64,000 nt of DNA from Limnoperna fortunei (Eukaryota; Mollusca; Bivalvia; Mytilida; Modiolidae), in NCBI GenBank assembly GCA_944474755.1, contig OX104112.1, forward strand, positions 22,036,460 through 22,100,459, written 5' to 3'. How positions within the stretch are numbered: position 1 is the stretch's first letter; each line of letters begins with the position of its first letter. Positions 57,601 through 64,000 of this stretch are shown in pieces. The notes under the pieces were generated by a model that worked only from the letters and a program-made list of their open reading frames with translations, searched no databases and was not told the DNA's origin. Both the position numbers and the translations under genes were made by a program.

Positions 57601-58010
57601 AAAGGATGAACCTGTAAAAAGAGAACGAGGTTGTTATAGTACTCTTTAATATAGTAGCATCGAAGTTATAAACTTCCATATATAACAATATAACAATTAT
57701 CATTAATTAATTATACATAATACAATTATTATTCTTACAAATAAATAACTAATTAAAAATAATTAATTGCACATTGTTAATTGAACTGAAAAAAAACCGC
57801 CGTAGACAATATTTTGACCTATAACAACATTATGTATCTTTAATTTTACTTATAAACTAAATAAGTAAGCTATTAAAATCTTCCGTATAAAATCTGATTG
57901 AAAGATAAAGTAAAATGTTTAATGCGTTAAATTTCTACCGAATTTAATTTAGATTGAAGATAAGGATAACTCACTAACATGTACAAAAAGATAATGGTTG
58001 TTGTTGATAT
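57601..58010. other. Very AT-rich non-coding stretch
   Basis: Many TAATTA and AATAATTA phrases. No gene. Confidence 0.45.
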
Positions 58011-58012
58011 CC

Positions 58013-58110
58013 TGTGTGACGTCACACAAGAAGTAAACGAGCACACCTTGATCATTCTTCGAGCTGCAATCGGCGAGGAGAGTCGCTCGTCCTCTCTGTT
58101 TTACGACCAC
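58013..58110 (+). promoter_or_regulatory. Candidate promoter
   Basis: A perfect 16-bp palindrome TGTGTGACGTCACACA (58013-58028) contains the CREB/ATF core TGACGTCA. A GC-richer patch (CGGCGAGGAGAGTCGCTCG, about 58072-58090) and a CCACGTGT E-box-like site (58109) follow. Next comes a segment with two copies of CAGGAGGT(T/A)TAGCCGGAG (about 58185 and 58235), possibly a 5' UTR. It precedes the small ORFs on +. Confidence 0.4.
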
Positions 58111-58687
58111 GTGTGTGTTTTGAAAGTTCTTAATCAGCCTTTTAAAAATAAATTATAATTTATTTTTATTTATTTTGTAGTAACCAGGAGGTTTAGCCGG
58201 AGGTTACGATTTTATGTATTTTAGTGTGTTGTGTCAGGAGGTATAGCCGGAGAAACGAGTTGTTTAATAGAAGTTTGTGGGTCGAGTCTGCATATGTTGC
58301 AAGGAATATTTTATATTTAGAAAATTTGTATTTTTAGTTAATTTTATGTTTCAGTGCACACTATTTTTGGCGTGTACTGTTTTCTTTGTCCTTATCAGTT
58401 TCGTTCTTTTGAGCGTTAATAATATGAATTTCCTTTCGAATTTTTCGGACGCATTGTAATTTGAGTGTCATAGTTTAGCTTTGTTTTATTATCATGGCCC
58501 GTGATTTTGTGGCGGGAAATTTGTTCTACAGGTAATCCTTTTACCTGGTGTGTACTGTATTTGCTTAGCCTTCGTAACCATTTGTACATTTTCTTGATGT
58601 ACATACGTTTATACTTATAAGTGTATTTATTTTATTTTCTTTTGTTGATTTCCTTCGTATGCTTAATAACTTTGTTTTGTTTATTAG

Positions 58688-58849
58688 ATGTCTCACCTTG
58701 TGCTTAAGCCTAAGCATACCCTTGTCGGGAAAGGACTTTTGTCCATGATTTTAAAGTTTAAGGCGTCAGATGCCCCAGATGGTGAATTGGATAGATTTAA
58801 AAAGGATCACCATATTGTGAATTACAGTTGGGAAGAATTGTCTACATAA
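58688..58849 (+). CDS. Unknown 53-aa ORF, possible exon
   Basis: Starts right after a TTTATTAG splice-acceptor-like site. It reads MSHLVLKPKHTLVGKGLLSM and ends YSWEELST at a TAA. Composition (Lys/Asp/Glu mixed with aliphatics) looks protein-like and differs from the AT-rich noise around. No family recognised. It may be an upstream exon of the frame at 59219, but no clear donor site is seen before the stop. Confidence 0.35.
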   Translation: MSHLVLKPKHTLVGKGLLSMILKFKASDAPDGELDRFKKDHHIVNYSWEELST

Positions 58850-59218
58850 TTTGGGAAGGGCTTTAAGTTACTCGACATATACTTCTCTCGGTACACCTGT
58901 AGACCTCTGTTCATTTTATTTACACTTTGGTTCAGTTAATATCTAGATATTGGATTTTATTTTGAACAGTTTAATTTTGGATACATCAATAGATTTTACC
59001 ATAGTTTAATAGGTTTTTATTGTACGATGAAGAAATTCCATTATTATAGACCAACTAGTTCTATTTTTGATATTTTTAATTTTAATTATTTACTTTATTT
59101 TTCCAGTTTTTCTCACTTTGTAGATTACTTTTATGTTTTCATTGCTTTATTTACAAATGTATCTGTCTTAACTTTACTGACTTTGATCTTATACAGGTGA
59201 AACATATAAAAGTACGCT

Positions 59219-60127
59219 ATGAACTTTAGTGGAAAGGAATTTGGAAGACATTTGTTACACCAGACTATTTTATTTGCTAACTTGTTGGGAGCGCCTAAGA
59301 GTTCACCTTTAACAGAAGCGCCTGATAATACTCAGCCAGGTTGGTGTTTTATTTTAGACAGACCTTTCCTGGGTAAAAAAAAAGAGAGAAAAAAAAAGAA
59401 ATTTAAGAGAAAAATTCAGTATCATATCACATTTACCTATCCATTTAGTTAAATTGGTTATCATACAGCATGTTTAACTTTAAGTTTGTAACGTCTTTTC
59501 CCCTAAATTGATAATCAGAGTTTAATTAAGATCCAAGATCTATGTTTATTAGGGCCCCGCCCTATAGTGATCAGTCTGTTCGTCCGTGTTTGTCCGACCG
59601 TCCGTACGAAGCTAATCGTGTCCGAGCTATAAGTATTTATTTCTTAATTTTTTAGGTATGCTTTTGTTATTTTGTATTTGGGTATATATATATCAAGGCA
59701 ATGTGTCGCATACCATGGTTGAAGACCTTTGACCTGAAAATATAAAAAAAATCTATGCATGTTGTATTTTGTTTCTTTTAGGATTTGTTAAAATTTTAAC
59801 ATGTTTGTATCTTCGGCAGGCCCATCTCGGTTGTCAGAAGCTGTCCGTACTTCACGGCCATCAACACCTACACCTCAGAATTCCTCTGATGTATCCATGA
59901 GCTATGACATGGAATCCCGTTTAAAGAAAATGGAACAAAACTTCGATTCTATGAAGCAAAGGCAGGTAGAGGGGTGGGTAGAAGAGGCAATAAAAAATGT
60001 AAGGGTTTTGGCTGGTAGGCCTAAACTTACCTCCCGAAGTGTTTTACTGGCTAGTATGGAGGTCTTAGTCGCATGTGCGATGAAGGCAGGGCATAACGAT
60101 AGAGAATTTCACAGCAACGCTCTATAA
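59219..60127 (+). CDS. Unknown protein, two putative exons (59219-59341 and 59811-60127)
   Basis: Exon A is preceded by CTTATACAG (59188-59196) and has in-frame stops before the ATG, so the ATG is the likely start. It encodes 41 codons from MNFSGKEFGRHLLHQTILFA to DNTQP and ends in CAGCCAG/GTTGGT. Exon B follows TCTTCGGCAG and joins in phase (G+GC = Gly), continuing PSRLSEAVRTSRPS, a Ser/Thr/Pro-rich linker, a short coiled coil (MESRLKKMEQNFDSMKQRQV) and a basic helical region up to REFHSNAL and TAA. The spliced product would be about 147 aa, small and hydrophilic, with no membrane segment. No family recognised; it could be a lineage-specific gene or a gag/ORF1-like protein. Splicing is inferred from sequence only. 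Confidence 0.45.
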
Positions 60128-60460
60128 ACTTGTAGACAATAAGAGAACAGCTCAGATATCAGTTCTTTGTGTTTACGTTTATTGGGGTCTAGCGAGGATA
60201 AAAAGATTTCTGCAAGCGGTATCAGAATGGATCAAAACTAAAAATCGTGAATGCAAGTCTAGAAATGATACTTAGGAGCAGAAACTTATTCAGACAAATA
60301 GTTTTTGTACATCCTCAACCTTATGCACAACTTGGTTTTCATCCTTATGCTTTCCCTGCTCCTTTTGCACAGGGTTACCCTGGTTTGGGTCGCCAGACGC
60401 CCCAATTAGTCCGACACCCCGTTGGTCCGACGCCCAATTGTCCAAAACCGTAAAAGTTCG
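60128..60460 (+). pseudogene. Decayed continuation of the unknown protein
   Basis: Coding-like text runs on in other frames: YKLVDNKRTAQISV, RLLGSSEDKKISASG, SEWIKTKNRECKSRND and then PYAQLGFHPYAFPAPFAQGY (Pro/Tyr-rich). At least three frame changes and a stop separate these. A longer protein with a Pro/Tyr-rich C terminus, as seen in some retroelement ORF1/gag proteins, is likely ancestral. After 60385 short repeats of GTCCGACGCCC follow. Confidence 0.35.
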
Positions 60461-61044
60461 ACACTTTGCATTTTGAAAATAAAATTTGTATGAATTTTTA
60501 CCTTATATTTTCCTATATTATGACCTACGGTGGAGGTAATTTTTAACTCTTTATTGGAATACAAATACAAACGTTGTAAAGGACCTTAAATAAATATTGC
60601 AGACAACTGTTGTTTCTATTGGTTCGCCAGTTTCAGAAAAAGAAGTCTTTTAAAATTGCCATAAGTGTCTATATTTAATAAAGCCTAGTCCGAGGATCCG
60701 CTGTCGACCAAACGACGCATTTTGATAGACCGTTGAACCAAACTCCTATCAAATTCTAAAAAGCGCTGGAGGGCAGAGGATTATCGAAATAAATAAAGCT
60801 CTGCGTCCTGCGTGGACAGCCATCTTGGATTTTGTATTAAAAATACAATCGACCTTATCGAAATCATATAGTCACGCAGTCTACCGGAGGGGGTGGTGGT
60901 AACCTCGGTAGATAGATTTGTTCAGTCTTGAAGTTTCAGAATAAAGTAATAAACATTCTTCACATAGAATCCTACATTAAACATAGACATGCAGCACATC
61001 CAATGAGCGTTGTGACCAAGTGTGGTTTCAGTCAGACCATGTAT
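60461..61044. other. Non-coding stretch
   Basis: No gene seen. GTCTACCGGAGGGGGTGGTG and AACCTCGGTAGATAG near 60878-60915 form a weak inverted pair. Confidence 0.4.
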
Positions 61045-62759
61045 TTTAAACTTTAGATTAGATAGGTTCCTAATGAGTCACAAAATAATTGATGAATGTC
61101 AAATAGGGTTTACTAAGAAAGCAAGACCTTCAGACCATATATTTATATTAAAATGTCTTATTGATAAGTATTGTGCGACCAAAGATGGCAGATTGTTTGC
61201 CTGCTTTGTAGACTTAAGAAAAGCGTTTGATACTGTTGTTCATACTGGGTTAAAATTGAAACTACTTGAAATTGGAGTTGGCTCAAGATTTTACAATGTA
61301 ATCAATAATATGTATTATGTGAGTAAATCTTGCATCAAGATCAACAAATAATCTCGTACAGAATCCTTTACAATCAATTTAGGGGTTAAGCAAGGAGACA
61401 ATTTGAGTCCCACATTATTCAAAATTTTTATAAATGATTTCCCACAATATCTTCAACAACACACCCTGTAGAATTAAATTTGCGTCCTATACACTGCTTA
61501 ATGTATGCAGACGATATTGTCATCTTGTCCAGTTCATCGAAGGGACTTCAAGACAAAATTCAAACATTAAAAAAATTCTGTGAAGATTGGTGTCTCGATG
61601 TTAATTTGTCAAAAACCAAAATTATAATTTTTAACAAGGCAGGCAGACATCTGAAATCAAAATTTACCTATGATGAAACAGATATTGAATGTGTATCAAG
61701 ATGTAAATATTTAGGCATTACATTCTGTTCCTCTGTATCTTTTTCTTATGCTCAAAACGAACTTTCAAAAGGGATTAAAAGCTTTTTACAAACTGTCCAA
61801 AGATTTTTTTTCCCACAATCCATCTCCTAAAATTGCTCTACATGTATTTGATCATACAATTGTCCCTATCATATTATATGGATGTGAAATATGGGGGTGC
61901 TTTAATAATTCTTCAAATAAGTTCAAGAAAAAACCTGATTTAGACATAAATGAATTATATATAACATTACAATGTGAAACCTTACATATTAAGTGTTGCA
62001 AAAATATATTGGGCTGTGGAAAAAAAGCAACTAATTTTGCAGCTCTTTCAGAGCTTGGAAGATTCTCCCTCCATTTTAATATAGTTAAAGCTATCCTTAA
62101 ATACTGGCATAGACTACAAAACTTAGGTGGTCAATTTCCAATTCTGGAAGATGCATTGAAAACATCCAAGATCTTATATGAAAATAACAAAAACTCATGG
62201 TATGGAGCTTTGGATACAATTCCTAAAGTTTTAAAAATAGAGGATAGCATCAAGGCCCTTGAAGGAACCTCTACTGAATTTTTCAAGAAACATTGTAATT
62301 ATATTATTCAAAATGCTTATGTGACAACATGGTATAAGCAGAAAGAAACATATTCAAAAGGTAAACTTTGTACCTATTTCAAGTTTAAACAAAACTTTTG
62401 CTTTGAAAACTACCTGAATAATGTAAAAAAACTTTGAGCATAGGAAGAAATTTTCCAGGTTCAGAATATCAGCTCATAAACTTATGATTGAAGTTGGTAG
62501 ATATGGGGGTACCCTCAGACAGAACAGGCTTTGCCAGCAATGCAATCTAAATGAGATTGAGGATGAAGAGCACTTTTTATTAAAATGTACAAAATCTTAT
62601 TGTGAACGAATTATTCTAACTAATATATGCAATCAAAGCTGTACAAATTATAAAACCTTGAATCAACAAGAGAAATTTATCTGGTTAATGACTAATGAAA
62701 ATCCCTTGATTTTAAGTGTAATTTGCCAATTTATATTAAACAATGAAACCCCAAATTAA
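61045..62759 (+). pseudogene. LINE reverse transcriptase and C-terminal zinc-finger-like domain
   Basis: RT blocks in order: IDECQIGFTKKARPSDHIFI, LFACFVDLRKAFDTV (catalytic Asp), GVKQGDNLSPTLFKIFINDF, CLMYADDIVILSSSSKGL (catalytic YADD intact), then LSKTKIIIF and CVSRCKYLGITF. A thumb/connection region follows (IVPIILYGCEIWG, HIKCCKNILGCGKKATNFAA), then a C-terminal Cys/His cluster CQQCNLNEIEDEEHFLLKC (C-x2-C-x10-H-x4-C). Damage: a TAA at 61349-61351, frame changes near 61455, 61750 and 62440. It cannot make an active protein as written, though the catalytic motif survives. Confidence 0.87.
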
Positions 62760-62899
62760 GAAGTGTTAATGAAAAGTGTTGTATGTCTACCACACTTGTG
62801 TTCTGCATGCCGGAGAGACTAATATATATACATATGTAATATTTTTGCCCTTATTTTCTATAAGTTCCATCTTGACCATTAATTCTATCTCAACAAGTC

Positions 62900-63415
62900 C
62901 TTTTGCATCTGCCCTCGGTCTCTTTTCCACATTTGTGATTTTCTTAAGCTTGCAAGTGTGGACTAGGGACAAGGTGGACCCTATGTTGATTTAAATCCAA
63001 TAATCATTGATTCGAACATATTTATAGTGATGAATATTTTGTTACTTAAATTTAAAACTCGTTCACCAACTCCAGTTGCATTTGCCCTGGTCTCTTTTCT
63101 CTAAGAATGACCCATAAAGCTCATTCCTCTAGATAAGAGACAAGGTGGAGCTCTGCTGAAATATTGTAACCTGAATTATTCTATTAATATTTTTAACATG
63201 TCCTTATGCATCAGCCCTTGGTCCCATTTCCATATCAGTGGCCATGTATGTGTATGTGTATACATGTATGTGTGTTTGTGTATATATGTTTATGGATGTG
63301 TATATATGTGTATACATGTATATGTGCGTATTATGTATATAAGTTGCTATTCTTGCTAATGTGGATCTGAGACAAGGTGGACCTATATTGTGGACATACT
63401 GAAATTATTATCACA
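62900..63415 (+). repeat. Three imperfect modules in the LINE 3' UTR
   Basis: Each module opens with a GCCCT(C/T)GGTC(T/C)C-TTTCC phrase (about 62910, 63085, 63215) and closes with GACAAGGTGGA(C/G)C (about 62969, 63141, 63374). Spacing varies; the third is lengthened by a TG/TA-rich microsatellite at about 63245-63345. Confidence 0.65.
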
Positions 63416-63874
63416 AATTGAAATATTAATTCATCATTTATACTTAAGTTTTTGATGTATTTTCGTTGAATTAAAAAAGTAAGGGGGGGGGGGGTAACAT
63501 CACAAGTACAGCAGTGCAGTGCTAATTATTATTAAGCTCTCCAGCAAAACAAGTTATCCTGATGACATCATTATTGTTATTGTATTTATTTTTTGTTATT
63601 ATTATTTTTATTTCTTCCTAATTCAATTGTACTTGCAATATATGTGTATACATGTTTAAATCATAATGCTGTTATGTATTGTCATTTTGCCCTTAATGGG
63701 CCCATGATTGGCTAATAAACATATTCTATTCTATTCTATTCTATACGACTATGTAAAAAATTATTAGACAGTGACAATGGTAACGTCATATTATGTCATA
63801 AAGCAATAGTCGCATCCAGTAAAGAAGAAACAACACAAAGTAAAGACGAAATCACATAAAGTAAACATATTATG

Positions 63875-64000
63875 TTTGTTTGTTTGTTTTGTTTGTGTGT
63901 TTAACGCCACTTGCAGCAATTTTTCAGCTATATTATGGCGTCCATTTTTTATTGGGGCAGGTAGCCGGAGTACCAGGAGAGAACGCCCGACCTGCCATAA
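63875..64000 (-). mobile_element. SINE 3' part, cut by the window end
   Basis: In reverse complement, CGGGCGTTCTCTCCTGGTAC, TCCGGCTACCTGCCCCAAT, GGACGCCATAATATAGCTGA and AGTGGCGTTAAAC followed by (CAAA)n. The head lies beyond the window. Confidence 0.85.

Larger units (their letters stand above)
61045..63744 (+). mobile_element. Non-LTR retrotransposon (LINE), 5' truncated
   Basis: It starts inside the reverse transcriptase (NFRLDRFLMSHKIIDECQIG) and runs through the C-terminal domain and a ~1-kb 3' UTR to GGCTAATAAACATATTCTAT and an (ATTCT)n tail ending at about 63744. 5' truncation and a simple 3' repeat are the usual result of target-primed reverse transcription. The endonuclease domain is missing. 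The clade cannot be fixed without alignment; the motifs fit the CR1/Jockey/RTE-like side of LINEs. Confidence 0.85.

Overview
This is eukaryotic nuclear DNA, most likely from a bivalve mollusc. It is AT-rich and gene-poor. It carries TRIM-like B-box/coiled-coil/beta-propeller genes of the kind expanded in bivalves, many copies of one tRNA-headed SINE, a Penelope-like reverse transcriptase remnant, a non-LTR retrotransposon and many foldback elements. No bacterial operon, rRNA, CRISPR array or intact tRNA gene is visible. The species cannot be fixed from the sequence alone.

Layout. 1-7 kb: non-coding DNA with two well-kept SINEs, two foldback elements and a 14-copy 83-bp satellite. 7.4-9.0 kb: a TRIM-like gene on + with two frameshifts. 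9-14 kb: non-coding, with SINE scraps and (AATC)n microsatellites. 14.2-15.9 kb: a TRIM-like pseudogene on -. 16.9-18.6 kb: three tandem copies of a ~575-bp unit, with an inverted piece near 20.4 kb. 22.0-23.4 kb: Penelope-like RT remnant and an associated 3' segment. 24.3-27.5 kb: two copies of an unrecognised ~430-bp repeat and SINE pieces. 28.4-33.4 kb: an LTR retrotransposon on - with 1,727-bp LTRs and only a gag ORF. 34.2-34.7 kb: foldback DNA. 34.7-39.0 kb: two minisatellites (38-39 bp and ~26-27 bp units). 40.0-41.7 kb: a third TRIM-like gene on -, broken only by one TAG. 43.1-43.9 kb: nine near-identical 51-bp repeats, then a TIR element. 44.4-46.9 kb: a ~2.47-kb TIR element whose ends are packed with CAACGTTG motifs. 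48.5-56.2 kb: a ~7.7-kb array of a 34-bp unit. 58.0-60.5 kb: a candidate promoter and a small, possibly spliced, partly decayed gene of unknown function. 61.0-63.7 kb: a 5'-truncated, frameshifted LINE ending in (ATTCT)n. The window closes in a SINE on -.

There is no sign of genes working together in a pathway. The coding content is three related TRIM-like genes, all damaged as written, plus transposon proteins. The most interesting items are the gag-only LTR element with an internal duplication in each LTR and mismatched flanks, the single-stop TRIM gene, the CAACGTTG-rich DNA element and the unassigned spliced ORF near 59-60 kb. I found nothing I can defend as a wholly new biological system. 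Frameshifts and stops could be real decay or assembly errors, which the sequence alone cannot tell apart.
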